The notes under the pieces: generated by a model
Databases searched by the model: none
Told to the model about the DNA's origin: nothing
Seen by the model: the letters and a program-made list of their open reading frames with translations, nothing else
Shown here: piece by piece, positions 48,680 through 60,454 of the stretch
How positions within the stretch are numbered: the first letter of the stretch is position 1
How the letters are laid out: each line of letters begins with the position of its first letter
Origin: Eulemur rufifrons
Lineage: Eukaryota > Chordata > Mammalia > Primates > Lemuridae
Direction of reading: 5' to 3'
Assembly (NCBI RefSeq): GCF_041146395.1
Contig: NC_090983.1
Span: 62,317,501 to 62,381,500 of the forward strand
DNA length: 64,000 bases
Translations under genes and position numbers: made by a program

Positions 48680-49440
48680 AGGATTCTTTTTATTTTATTT
48701 TATTTTTTTGAGTTTTAAGAGTTCTTTGTATTATACAAATGTTTTCTCCCAATCTAGAGCTTGTTTTTTCATACTCTTAGCACTGTCTTTCCTGGGGCAG
48801 AGGTTTTTAATTTTAATGAATTTCAATTAATTTTTTCATGGCCCATGGTTTTGGCATTGTATCTAAAAACTCATCACCAAACCAATGGTTACTTACATTT
48901 TCTTCTATACGGGTGGTCCCCAACTTATGATGGTTCAACTTACAATTTTTCTGACTTTCTAATGGTGTGAAAGCAATACACATTCAGTAGAAACCATACT
49001 TTGAGTACCTATACAACCATTCTGTTTTTCATTTTCAGTATAGTTCTCAGGAAATTACATGAGATATTCAACACTTTGTTATAAAATAGGCTTTGTGTTA
49101 GATAATTTTGTGCAACTGTGGGCTAAGTGTTCTAAATACATTTAAGGTAGGCTAGGCTAAACTATGATATTCAGTAGAATAGGTGTGTTAATGCATTTTT
49201 GACTTATATTTTTAACTTATAATGGGCTTACAGGAACACGATCCCATTATACTTCAAGGAATATCTGTATTTTCTTTCAGAAATTTTATAATTTTGTGTT
49301 TTACATTTAGTTCTAAGATCTATTTTGATGTAATTTTTAAAGCATAAGGTCTGTAAGACTTTTCGACAAATGGTGCTGTAACAAGTAGACATCCACATGC
49401 CCAAAATAAATTTTGATACAAAGTAGGATTCTTTTTAAAG
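48680..49440 (-). mobile_element. Old L1 fragment split by a Tigger-type MITE
   Basis: GAGTTTTAAGAGTTCTTTGTATTATACAAATGTTTTCTCCC, CCATGGTTTTGGCATTGTATCTAAAAACTCATCACCAAACC to 48909, then GAAATTTTATAATTTTGTGTTTTACATTTAGTTCTAAGATCTATTTTGATG from 49280. The two flanks join into one reverse L1 ORF2/3'UTR sequence once 48910-49267 is removed. Confidence 0.75.
48910..49267. mobile_element. Tigger/pogo-type MITE, second copy
   Basis: CGGGTGGTCCCCAACTTATGATGGTTCAAC at the left and TTATACTTCAAGGAATATCTG at the right, flanked by TA at 48908-48909 and 49268-49269. The body shares AGTAGAAACCATACTTTGAGTACC and ACAACCATTCTGTTTTTCA with 757-1116. Same length class (~358 bp) and same family. It is inserted into an older L1. 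Confidence 0.88.
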
Positions 49441-49550
49441 TGAATGGAGGAAGTTATTCAAGATTGTCCCAGGCAAACTGGATGTATGGACACTCTAAAT
49501 ACAACCTATATCTGGCATTGTGTATCAGATTTTTCAAAATGTATATCATT

Positions 49551-49976
49551 TTATAGTACAGACTTTTCATGAACATTTTTTAGACTTTCCAAACTGGTAA
49601 GTTTAAAAATGTAGCCACTCATTCTTGTCATGCCCAAAATGCTTACTGTGTAGTCAAAGACAATATCTTGCAATCTGGAGAAATGAGTCAGAATTCCTCT
49701 AAAGAATACATTGGACCTGCTGACCTCTTTGAAATAAGACTGCAAATGAATTCCTCTGTAAATACCATGTTGAAGGTTCTTAGTAAAAGGAATTAACCTT
49801 AACCATTTTGTGAGTCTTGAGAACAGCAATGGACTAAAGGTAAAATGATTGTGTTCATTGTTGAATGCTAACAATCCTTTCTTTACAGGATATCTTTGAC
49901 TTTCAAAAGGATCTTTATCTTGGAATCCATTAAAGTATGGGTGTGCACAGCCTTTTTTTGCCTGTGGCTTCTCCAT
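49551..49976 (-). CDS. Unidentified 141-codon open frame
   Basis: The longest frame outside transposons and low-complexity DNA. It opens at 49976 with an in-frame TAA nine bases upstream and closes near 49551. The composition looks protein-like, with many aromatic and basic residues, but I recognise no domain. It is antisense to KCNH7 and has no obvious promoter. It may be chance, an unrecognised repeat, or part of a decayed retrocopy. Confidence 0.15.
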   Translation of the reverse strand: MEKPQAKKGCAHPYFNGFQDKDPFESQRYPVKKGLLAFNNEHNHFTFSPLLFSRLTKWLRLIPFTKNLQHGIYRGIHLQSYFKEVSRSNVFFRGILTHFSRLQDIVFDYTVSILGMTRMSGYIFKLTSLESLKNVHEKSVL

Positions 49977-49979
49977 CAG

Positions 49980-51229
49980 GCCTTAGTTGAATGTGTTGGT
50001 CTGTTTGTAATCCTGTGATAAAATTAGCCTTCCATTGCGTGTAAAATTTGTTATCTAAAAGATGACTATTAAGTAGAGGAACAGCCCAGAAAAGTTGGGG
50101 TCAATAGCATTAAAGCAGAGAGTTATCAATATTCTAATAAAAACAATAAAAATTAATTCAGATTTGCCATATAAAGTAAATTTATTAGTTCTCATGAGTT
50201 TAGAGATTGATCTCTTCAAATTTCAAGAAGAATGTGCAGATATCAAAAAATCAAAATGAAGAAATAAGAAATTATGTTTCAGAGGAAAGTTAAATGAAAG
50301 TGGTACAGCTGGTATTCTCATATTGTTTGTATTTTTGCAGATCCAATACAAATATAAAGGAAATCATTTTTGTCTGTGAAAATTGGGTTTGTTAACAAAA
50401 TTAACTTTTGCAATGTTACAATCCAAAAAGGAAAAAAAAAACCCTATGAACTACACTAATTATAAGTCTCCTCCATCCCTTTCAGATTCAACTAATTTTC
50501 TTTTATATTACTCCTGCTTGTTGAGGTCATCATACATGATGAAATATTACCAGAAGAATGTTTGCAAAATAAATGGAGGTATAAGAAATTATACCCTCCA
50601 CACTTATCTGCCTGTTTTCCTGTTGATTTATAGTGTTGCTTTCATTTTGTATTTGCTAAATAAAAGTCTATAGAATAAAGATATACCTGAATAAACACAT
50701 GGCAGAATTTATAGGATGTGTGGGGATGGAAATTGCATTATTGTGGGCAGTCATATTTTCAGATGAAAAATGTTTGCTTCTTTTTAATGAACTAAGATAA
50801 CGGAGAAAAAAACCCAAAAAGCAACAAACAGGCTTCCAGTTGGCATTATTTTAATTTAGTCTTTGTGAAAAGTTAGTCATAAAAAAGAGCAGTTCATGAA
50901 AATCTTAGTTTAGGGGCCGTTGTTTCTTGTCTGCCCAAACATCCCAAATAAAAAAATCCTGCATTTTCCCTCAACTTCTTATTCCAGGGAAACATTGTCC
51001 TGCCTTCAAACAAAGCATAACAAGCCAGAGATTGTAGAAATACTTGGCAACTCAAAAGCAACATTTACTACTGTCTTTCAAGTGGCAAACAAGTTAGCAT
51101 GATTCTTGCTAAATTATAGGAAAGAATGATCCATATACCTAACTTTGCTATTATTACTTTAATTAAAATTACTATTAATTAATAATAGTAATAAAATTAC
51201 TATTTATTAATAGAAAAATAGACATATGC
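49980..51229 (+). other. KCNH7: KCNH7 intron 2, nothing recognised
   Basis: AT-rich. 51164-51188 holds a 10-bp inverted repeat (ATTACTATTA / TAATAGTAAT). No exon seen. Confidence 0.4.
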
Positions 51230-51900
51230 AAGAGTTGCAAATATCTTACAATAAACGCTCCTACAACCTTCACATACATTCAGCTATTGTTTACAGGTGG
51301 CTGCATTGGCTTTATCTCTTTCAACATTTGTCCCTATAAAATATATATATATATATGCATTGTTATTTTGTATCTACTTATTTATTTTGCTGAGATGTTT
51401 GAGTTAATTTGTACAGATGGTGACCCTTTATCCTTAACTACTTCAATATTTTATCTCCTAATAATAAGGAAATTCTTTTATGTAACTACAGCTTAATTAT
51501 CAAATTCAGGAAATTTTACATAGATATAATACTATTATCTAATTTACTCTAACTTCAAATTTTGCCAGTTGTCCTTATATTGACCTTTAGATCATTCGTT
51601 TTTAGCAGTTTAGGATTTAAAACAGTATCATGCGTTGGAGTTTGTTGTTATATCTCTTCAGTCTCCTTTAATCTGGATCACTTCTTCAATCTTTCTTGTT
51701 TTTTGTGACATTAATATTCTTTAAGATTACAGGCTCATTGTTTTGTAGAATGATCAATTTGGATTTGTTTGATGAATCTTCATGATTTGATTTAAGTTGT
51801 AGATTTTTGTAATGTTTTCTATGTAAATGATGTTTGTCCTACTTCAAGCATTACTAGAAGCACCTGATGTCAGTTTTTCCTATAATTGGTGATGCTAACT
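51230..51900 (-). mobile_element. Old L1 3'UTR fragment
   Basis: TTTACAGGTGGCTGCATTGGCTTTATCTC, TGTTATATCTCTTCAGTCTCCTTTAATCTGGATCACTTCTTCAATCTTTCTTG, TTTTGTGACATTAATATTCTTTAAGATTACAGGC and TTTGTAGAATGATCAATTTGG follow the order of an old L1M-type 3'UTR in reverse. Confidence 0.6.
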
Positions 51901-52129
51901 TTGATCACTTGTCATGCCATTTTTTGTGTGTTTTGACAAAAAATTGGAAAATGGATTCTAAAAATATCCTTTAAATAGCACCAATAGAATAGATTTAACA
52001 AAAATGTGAAAGACTTCTATAATAAAATAATCATAAATATGGCTAAGAGAAGTTAAAGAGCAAATAAGTAAAAAGAGAGATATTCCATATTCATGAATCA
52101 GAAGTCTCAGTATTTTAAAGATTTCTAGT

Positions 52130-53700
52130 CTTTTCAAATTGATCTGCATCATAACCAAAATTACAGCAGACTTAAATTACCAAGCTGATCAAAAAATCTG
52201 AATGAAAATGCAAAGAATTAGAATAGGCCAATGATGGAAAAGAACAGAGTTTGATGACCCAAGCCACATGATTTTAAGAATGAGTATAAAACCACAGTAA
52301 TCATGACATTGTGGTATCAGCATCAGTATAGATAAATAGATCAATGGAAAAGAATAGTGCATAAATAGGTCCTGACATATACAGTTAATTGCTTTTTGAT
52401 AACAGCACCAAGGAAATTCAATAGAGAAAAGCAAGCCTTTCTAGCAAATGGGCTAGATTAACCAGGAAAATATATGGAAAAAAATGAATCTTAACCCCTA
52501 CATTATACTATGTACAAAATTAATTTGATTTTGGTTATTAACCTAAACATAAAAGCTAAAATTATAAACTTTCTAGAAATAAACAGAAAAATACCTTTAT
52601 AACTGTGAGTGGGTAAAGATTTCTAAGAGAGAATACAAAGGGCGCTAACCATAAGAATAAAAAATAATGAATTGGACATCATCAAATTTAAAAACTTATG
52701 CACTTCAAAAGATCTGATTAAGAAATGAAAACTGACACAGACTGAGAGAAAACATTCAAAACATTTACTTCACAAAAGAAGTGTATTCTATGCGTGTGTG
52801 CATATATATATATAAAATATAGCTATCTCCTTATATGTAGATATATATTTATATATGTGTGTCTGTCTACAATCAGTAATGAAAAGATAAACATCCCAAA
52901 TAAAAAACGTGTGAGAGACTTGTATAGACACTTCACACAAGAAAGATACACAATGGCCAATAAGCACATGAAAATGGAAATGTAATTTAAAACCAAAATA
53001 AGATGCCATCAACACTCACTGGAATAGATATAATTGAAAGAGCTGAGAACACCAAATGCTGGTAAGGATGTGGAGCAACTGAACTCTCATACATTGCCAG
53101 TGGGATTACAACATAGTATATACACTTGAAAAACTGTTTAGTGTTTCATTATAAAGTTGAATGTGCACATACCTTATGATCCAGCAATTCCTCTTTTAGG
53201 TCTTTACCTAAGAAAAAAGAAACTATATGTCCACAAAATAATTTGTATGAAATATTTATAGCAGTTTTATTTATAATAGCCCAAATCTGGAAATAACCCA
53301 AAAGTCTATAAATAGGGGACTATATAAATAAATTGTGATATAGCCATAACAATGGTAAACCCAATCATCAATAGGCAATAATAAACTGATTCCCAAAAAC
53401 ATGTTGAGCAAAAAAAGCTGAAAAAAAGAATACACACTGCATAGCTCCAATTATATAAAGCTCAAGATTAGGAAAAACTAAACTATGGTGATAGAAATCA
53501 ACCAGTGGTTGCTTATAGTACAGGGGAATTAAGAATTGACTGGAAAGGGAACACACAATAATTTTAAGGAGTGCTGGGCATATTCTTTATATTTGTTGGG
53601 ATGTTGATTATTTCAATCTGTGCATTGGTCCAAACTCAACAAATTGAAAAAATTTTCATTTCACTGTACATAAATTTCCCTCAATTTAATAAAGTCACTG
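52130..53700 (+). mobile_element. Old L1 3' portion (plus strand), decayed ORF2 and 3'UTR
   Basis: GACATTGTGGTATCAGCATCAG, ATAAATAGATCAATGGAAAAGAATAG, AAATACCTTTATAACTGTGAGTGGG, GACATCATCAAATTTAAAAACTTATGCAC, AATGCTGGTAAGGATGTGGAGCAACTGAACTCTCATACATTGCC and CTTATGATCCAGCAATTCC are the L1 ORF2 C-terminal codons in order, followed by an old 3'UTR to about 53700. Many indels. An AT/GT microsatellite interrupts it at 52790-52862. Non-functional. Confidence 0.85.
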
Positions 53701-56200
53701 TTTACTTTCAGAGTCAGATTATGTCTTCTATAACCACACAATCATGACACAGACTTCAGTAAGACTTAAATAAATGCATTGAGGGAAATATATTTTTAAA
53801 ATTCTAGGCAATTACTTTCATGTACAGGGAAATTAGCTTATATTTATATTCTTTTGGTTGAATGTTTATTACAGCTGTAAAAATCACAGTTCATAACTCA
53901 TTTTCTATCTGTATTTTATTTTTCAAATTTGAAAGACTCTAGAAATATTCCAATATACCAATCAGGATTTATTTTCATGATATAGGAAATCAGAGTTACA
54001 CATATTGATTAGCAACTAGTTTTTTTTATTTTCTCTAGTACCCTTCCAGATTTAACTGTGGCTCAAAGGAACTAAATCTATTATTTTAATATATGCCGGC
54101 CTATTTACTTTCCACTCTTATCCGTTGTAAGAGTGGTGAATCATAACTTGTAATCAAATATTTCAAACCCTTAAAACTATATCTAAACCAATTGCATTTA
54201 ATTCTTTCCTACATTAGTAAATGATATCTTGCTTTTGTTTGAGGGCATTATTTTTATTAAGTGGCAAATGAATCTTCAGTAATCTGTGAGCCCTTCAGGG
54301 TAGGGTACTTTCTATTGATTTCTGCTTGTAGTTTTCAAGATTATATTATGGGAAACGGCAGAAATGACCATTTTAATGAAAGTCAATTTTTCTTTAATGC
54401 AGATCCAAAGAGTTCTACTAAACCAAAATGTGGTTTGTGGAAAAAGGAAACCAGAATGGTAGGAATGTACGAAAGATTTCTCAGTAAGGTTTTTTTAATC
54501 TGGAGAATAATGTTGTGAGAAAATCTAATTGTATAATCCAAACAATACATGTGTGCTGCTCATGCAGTCAGATGCATCTCCTCTTCACCACAATCCTGAA
54601 ATCTAGAATGGCAGAACTTTCTTTGAAGACTGAAAGAAAACATGTTTAAATGTATAAATTGGTATTAATATGGCTGTCTTCAAGGGCCGGTATTGGTTGG
54701 CTTTATAAATACGTTGTAAAAGAAAAGTTTATCTGTGGCTGCTAGAGTTTAGGCAAGTATATCTGAGATGCAAACAACATTTTGTTGACTTCTGACATAA
54801 AGGGCACCAGCCCTTGATGCCTGCTTTGCTTTCCAGTATGCGTAACCCATCAGGACATACTGACTCAAGTTTTGTGCTTCTCATTTTCTTTTATTCTTCT
54901 GTATGATTAATAGCTTCAAAATCAATCCAAACTACATCTAAAATCTAGTGCACATATATTTGCATTACTTCATAACATTTTTTAAATGATAGAATGTCTA
55001 CTAACACTTATCATAATGGAAGCTGGAACTGCATCCTAATTATTTTATTATGTGATAAAGCTATTGAACACATATTTATATCTTTCGTGGGAAAAATCAT
55101 GTGTTTCGTTTTTTAATATTATCATTCTGATGATGTCTATCCATTTGGAATCTTTAAAGCTTTACTAGTTTCAACAGAAAGCTTAATTTTGATAATTCTC
55201 TTCCTCTGTTTATAAACTAAACCAGAATGTTTAGTTAGAATAAGTTGGAGGGTAGGATATATTTTCTTCTTGAATTATAGTGAACATTGGATTAGAGTCT
55301 ACAGTCTTTGAATTTGAAATATTTGAAGAGATTATTTATTTTGTAAACAAATATGGCTTTCAGAGTATAAAGACAAAATTCAAACTTGCTGCTCAATTAT
55401 TAAAGGAGGCAAAAAACAGAAACAGAAATGCAGAGGCAGAAAAAGAAAAGGAGAGAAGATTCAAATATAAGAAAAGAAGACTGTGAAGTGCAAAGAAGTA
55501 AATATCTGGGCCTGTAGTGGAGACTGAGTAGGGTAGGAAAACTACTTCAAGGTTTGAGGGGAATAATAGAAAGAAGAAAATATAAAACAATAATAATAAT
55601 GATAATAAAAATATTGGTCCTTCATCCCTTCAAAAGAAAACATGCCAGTGAAATCTCTGGCAAACTAAGTTCAAGAGGGTTATCTGAGACTAGACATCCT
55701 GATCCTAGAAGGATGAATTCTTCAGTGTGAAGAATATTTATTCCTTAGATCTGTTTACTGTTCTATTTGGAGCTGAGGCGAGAGTGATGAATAATGGATA
55801 GCAGGGCACTCTAATAGCCTGTTACAAAGGCAGAAGCACTGGAATTCATTACATCTTATTGTGGGAGAACCATATATTGACAGTTACACAGATGAAAGAG
55901 CTCCCACTCTATAGATAACAAGTCTTTGTTCCAAACAACAGATTTACTTTTCCATGAGTAGAAGCTAATACTTGAAGCCAATTTTGCCTTCCACACCTTG
56001 TCTCTTTGATGAAGTAACTAGATTAAGCCTCATGGAAAACAAGATAATAATGATAATGGCATTTCCACCCTTGAGTCAATTTAAAACAATATTATCTAGA
56101 GATGAAATGCTGCACAATCACAAAATTTTAAGACGATAAGGGACTGGGATCATCTATTATGCTTTCTGGGATGTGTGCCAATGGTTTCTGGCCCAGAGTA
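53701..56200 (+). other. KCNH7: KCNH7 intron 2, nothing recognised
   Basis: AT-rich intron. A 9-bp perfect inverted repeat (CCACTCTTA / TAAGAGTGG) lies at 54112-54136. No exon found; ORFs of up to 85 codons look like chance. Confidence 0.4.
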
Positions 56201-56274
56201 GCTGCCCCTCTAATGCTACCTTAGCCAACTTCCTGCCTGCCTGCCTCCCTGCCTCTTTTTCCTCCCTCCCTAAC

Positions 56275-56400
56275 TCCTTTCCTTCCTTCTTTCCTTCTAT
56301 AGCCTTTATTTTATAAATGTAGAAACTGAGGCCAAGCAATTGCCCAAGGTCACTTGGAATCAGAATCAGAACCCACATCTTCCAATTTCTAGGTTTTTGT
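56275..56400 (-). mobile_element. MIR SINE fragment
   Basis: TTATTTTATAAATGTAGAAACTGAGGCCAAGCAATTGCCCAAGGTCACTTGGAATCAGAATCAGAACCCACATCTTCC is reverse MIR core. It adjoins a CCTG/CCTT pyrimidine run at 56228-56299 and is followed by a T run at about 56455-56470. Confidence 0.85.
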
Positions 56401-57239
56401 GTTTCAAATTCTACTTTTTTAAAATCAAGAATGTATTCATGGAATGATTCACAATTTTTTTTTTTTTTTTTACTATAGCCAAATTGTTACAGCTCACTAA
56501 GTTTGTCTTAGTGTTGGCTATTCAAAGGAAAGAGTTTGGGCATTTTTGTGAACCATTGTATCGTGTCTGCTTAGAGTTTTCTTAATAAGTGAGGTTCAGA
56601 AGTTAGTGAGCAGTCTTGAAAGAGAGTGATGATATTACTAATAAGACAATTCACTAAAACTCTGATTCTTCCAGTTCTAAATGATGCTAGGGTGTGGTTT
56701 ATTAAATATTTCTGTCATATTTGGTGTGTAAAAAAATGTAAAAGTGAATACAAATATTAAAATCAAATTTTCCTAATGACAGACTGAAGAGAAATCAAAG
56801 TGAATTGCTAAATTCGTGAAGCTGTGAGCAGTGGTTGATAGTGGATAGGAAATAATTAAATCCTTCAGTGCTTTCGTAGCTTTTCCCACCAACAGTTGGG
56901 AGAGAATGAATGATGGACGTAAAGTGCTGATCTCAAGGCTTAGAAGTTTCACCAAGTTTTAATGAGCCTCACCAATCACCGCTGATAGCAGCCTGATATT
57001 TTACAGCCCCTCTAATAAAATTTTCTTCCCTAGTGTTCAGTAGCATGGCCATTGTGTACATAAAAGCAGAGCAATGCACCTGATTGAGGAAGACTGTTCT
57101 GGCAGAGCAGAAGAGTGCAAACTTGGCTTTAACTTTTATCTATGATTGTCTTTCTTTCAATTGAAGGTTAATATGGGTTAATTATTCCCGGGCCTGCTTG
57201 GGTTCTAGAAACAAAGGCAATCTAATGTTAAATACATAC
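56401..57239 (+). other. KCNH7: KCNH7 intron 2, nothing recognised
   Basis: No gene or nameable repeat beyond the T run at 56455-56470. Confidence 0.4.
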
Positions 57240-58870
57240 ACCACCATATTTTCTGATTTACCCTGTCACCTTCAATGTTTTCAATCCTGTCTCCATAGTC
57301 TTTGTCCTGTCTGACTTTGAATGTGCAAAGAGATTTTCTAAATTTCAGAGAGGATAAAGAGACCTATTATCCTCTCGCTGGTTATTCTCTGATTTCTCTC
57401 TTGTCTTTTCCATATAAAAATTCTTAGGCAATTTCTTCCTATATTTTCTCTGCATTTCTTTACCACTCTCTCCATCCTCAAGTCCCAGAGATCTTTGAAT
57501 TCTGGCCATCCGAGCAAAACTGCATGCTCAAAGGTTACCCAAGGATGTCTTTCCCACAAAGTCATCCAGCCCTTCCTCAAAATATATTCTGGTCAACTCC
57601 TCCTTCTTGGCTTTCTCGATATTGCGATGTTCTTCCCCTCCAATTGCTTTTTTGGTACTCATCTCCTACTGTCTTTGGATCTTAATTTTTTTATTATTAT
57701 TGATTTCTCACCTGTAGTTTGACTTCTCAAACCTTACCTGCAGAACTGTTTCTTCAACCCTACTCAAGTACCACATTTCGTAATGCCTAATGGTTATTTC
57801 AACTTCACTGCAAGATTAAATTGGCCAAAGCCCTATTTATCTTCTCCTTAAGGTAATCTTCACCTTAAACTGATCTCTGAAAAGCACCATTCCCTTGGCA
57901 TACAGGATCATGATCATCATGTTCTTTCTGATCTGTTTCTTGCTTTTTTCCTTTATTTAGTCAACAATCATCCTGAAAGTTTGTGCTCTGAAATGCCCGT
58001 CTCTCCTTTCCCATTCTTTCCATCCACAGCCCTAGGTCTTGATTCCCATCACCTCATTACATTACTGCAGCAGGCTAGATTACTGCACTAGATTACTAGA
58101 TCACCAGATTGCTGCAACAGGCTCCTCGTTGGCCTTGCTCAGTCTCTTCATCCCTCCAATCATCCTGTATTTCACTGCCAGTCTAATCTCACTCTGGCCT
58201 TGTTTTCACTGTGTCCCTTTTTCTCAAAATTTTTAAGAGCCTCCCATTTCTTTCTGTCTCCTGTCTCTGTGAAGTTTCCAGATCTCCCACAAACTATCTC
58301 CATCATGCATCCCGATATTTCTCAAATGTTTTAAACTATGACCAGAAAAAAAAATATTTTATATTGTAGTTTAGCATGGGTGTGCATCCACACACACACT
58401 GTGCATACACTCGCATAACTCAAACAAGTTTTCTAAAACAATGTTTACACATACCATCTGCAATTTACTGTCATTTTTCTATTCTATCATATTATATTCC
58501 CCTTAAAAGATGAGGTTCATGAGCCCCCAAATTGACTTTCTGTTATGATCCCATAGTTTGAAGTAGCCCAGCTTATCTGATTTTTCATCTCTTTATATGT
58601 GCCACCCCCTCCATTCTGTCCAGAAGAGTCTATCTCTTGTATTTATATCAGCACGCATATGCCGTTCTGCGAATTTTCGGTCATGTGTTCCCAGTTCAAG
58701 TCTCTTCTAGTCATGAAGAATTCCCTGCCAGCTTTAGCTCTTAAAAATCCCCAATTCCTCCAATAGGACATTTCTAAATTGTCCCACACAAGATGACTCA
58801 TAATCCTCTGCTGACTTTGTAATGGTTTTATGATAGTAAATTTTATCTTTTTTATCTAGTTTCTCATTAA
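57240..58870 (+). mobile_element. L2 LINE remnant (long, diverged)
   Basis: Pyrimidine-rich sequence collinear with L2 ORF2 and 3' end. It includes CATTACTGCAGCAGGCTAG and GATTGCTGCAACAGGCTCCTCGTTGG (the 'tactgcaayagcctcct' motif, partly duplicated at 58060-58125), CAGTCTAATCTCACTCTGGCC, and later AAGTCTCTTCTAGTCATGAAGAATTCCCTG near 58700. No intact frame. Confidence 0.6.
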
Positions 58871-58999
58871 GAATAGCACTATGTTTCCTATAGCACTTGA
58901 AATGGTCAAAACAAAGATACTATGTTCTTTTTAATTAATAGAGTAATAAGACTGTAATTAATTCATTTTTCAAACTGGTGAATTTATGTGATGATATGA

Positions 59000-59178
59000 A
59001 AAGAGCTTAGTTTTTGAAGCCTACATACAAACCCTAACTTACTATTTACCAGTCATATGATTGTGGGCAAAATCCTTAAATCCTCTTCTTTAGTTGCAAA
59101 ATAGGAACCCTAGAACCTGCATCAGAAAATTGCTAAAAGGATCAAACCAGATGGCTTGTAAAACAGCCTGGTATCTAT
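59000..59178 (+). mobile_element. MIR SINE cut at its 3' end by the mariner
   Basis: CAGTCATATGATTGTGGGCAAAATCCTTAAATCCTCTTCTTTAGTTGCAAAATAGGAACC, then AAAACAGCCTGGTAT. The sequence stops at the TA target of the mariner at 59179-59180. Confidence 0.75.
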
Positions 59179-59180
59179 TA

Positions 59181-60452
59181 GGTTATTAAATATGAAATGT
59201 CTGATTTCCTTAAGTACTAAGTTTGACAGTTGCTCTCTCTTACATTTCACTCTGACACTTCTTGTTTTATTTTTATTGTGAAGGTATGTCCTCATTTTTT
59301 CAAATGCATGGTTTGGCTTGTGAGTAATCTCTCAAAAAAAATTTTAGAGCAATTTTTGTGAAACCATGGATAAATCAAAAATCTGTGTTATTTTCAAATA
59401 TGAGTTCCGTTGTGGAACCAACACAGCACAGACAGCTCGAAATACCAGCAAAGTGTTAAGGAAGGATGTGGCTCATGAACGCAGAGTAAATTGATGGTTT
59501 GAAAAGTTCTATTCTAGTGATTTTAATCTTGAAAATGAGCCCTGTGGGCGACCTGAGACCAAGGTGGATAATGATGAGCTGAAAGTTAGAATGGAAGCAA
59601 ATCCATCTCAACCTCTGTGTGAATTAGCAGCAAGGTTTGACGTTACTATTCCAAGAATGTTGGATCATTTGAAACAAATGGGCAAGGTAAAGAAACTGGA
59701 TAGTTGGGTACTACATGAACTAAACAAGGGTCAGAAGAGAAACCGCCTCAAAGCTTGCCGTTCTTTGCTGTCATGACATAAAGGTGAACCATTTCTACAC
59801 CATATTGTTACGTGTGATGAAAAATGGATTCATTTTGACAATCACAAGTATTCAGTGCAATGATTGGATAAAGATGAAGTGCCAAAACATAGTCCAAAAC
59901 TGAATATGTATCAAAAAAATATAATGATGTCAGTTTGGTGGTCCAGCACTGGTACACAGCTTCATGAAACCTGGTCAATCAACTACAGTGGATGTCTACT
60001 GCAACCAATTGGATGAAATGATGAGGATGCTTGTGATTAAGCCATGGAGATTGGTCCGTAGAGTCAGGCCAATCCTTCTGCAAGACAATGCTCAACCGTA
60101 TGTTGCATAAACAATGATGCTCAAGCTATAGAGGCTGGACTTGGAAACTCTCTGTCATCCACCGTATTCACCAGACTTTGCACCAACTGATGATCACTTC
60201 TTCCAGGCTTTGGATCACTTCTTGCAAGGAAAAATATTCAATTCTCAACAAGCTGTGGAAAATGACTTTTGTGATTTCATTGCCACTCGCTCTCCAGGCT
60301 TCTTTGCTGTTGGCATAAACAAGCTACCATTAAGATGGCAAAACTGTGTTGATAGTTTAGGTGCATACTTTGATTAATTGGATCGCTTCTTCTTTGAGAT
60401 ATAATAAACTACACTTTTCATTCAAAATTGAACATTTCATATTTAATGATCT
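59181..60452 (+). mobile_element. Mariner transposon, Hsmar2-type, copy 2
   Basis: 1,272 bp flanked by TA (59179-59180 and 60453-60454). The left end GGTTATTAAATATGAAATGT and right end ACATTTCATATTTAATGATC are inverted repeats with few mismatches, so both boundaries are seen directly. The interior matches copy 1 over its whole length, in the same orientation. Length and inverted ends fit a complete Hsmar2-type element. Confidence 0.88.
59366..60377 (+). pseudogene. Mariner transposase pseudogene (copy 2)
   Basis: The frame begins ATGGATAAATC at 59366, with an in-frame stop in the N-terminal domain (GTAAATTGATGG at about 59485). It stays open at 59564-59776 (CELAARFDVTIPRMLDHLKQ, VKKLDSWVLHELN). 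HHIVTCDEKWI with the first catalytic Asp follows at about 59800. The second Asp is kept in ILLQDNAQ near 60080. The third lies in YSPDFAPTDDHFFQALDHF at 60141-60377. It ends TTTGATTAA. Stops and frameshifts disable it, but all three catalytic positions are still visible, better than in copy 1. Confidence 0.9.
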
Positions 60453-60454
60453 TA

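Noticed and set aside
54112..54136. 9-bp perfect inverted repeat as a structured RNA gene
   Set aside because: Short isolated stem without any flanking pattern of a known RNA class.
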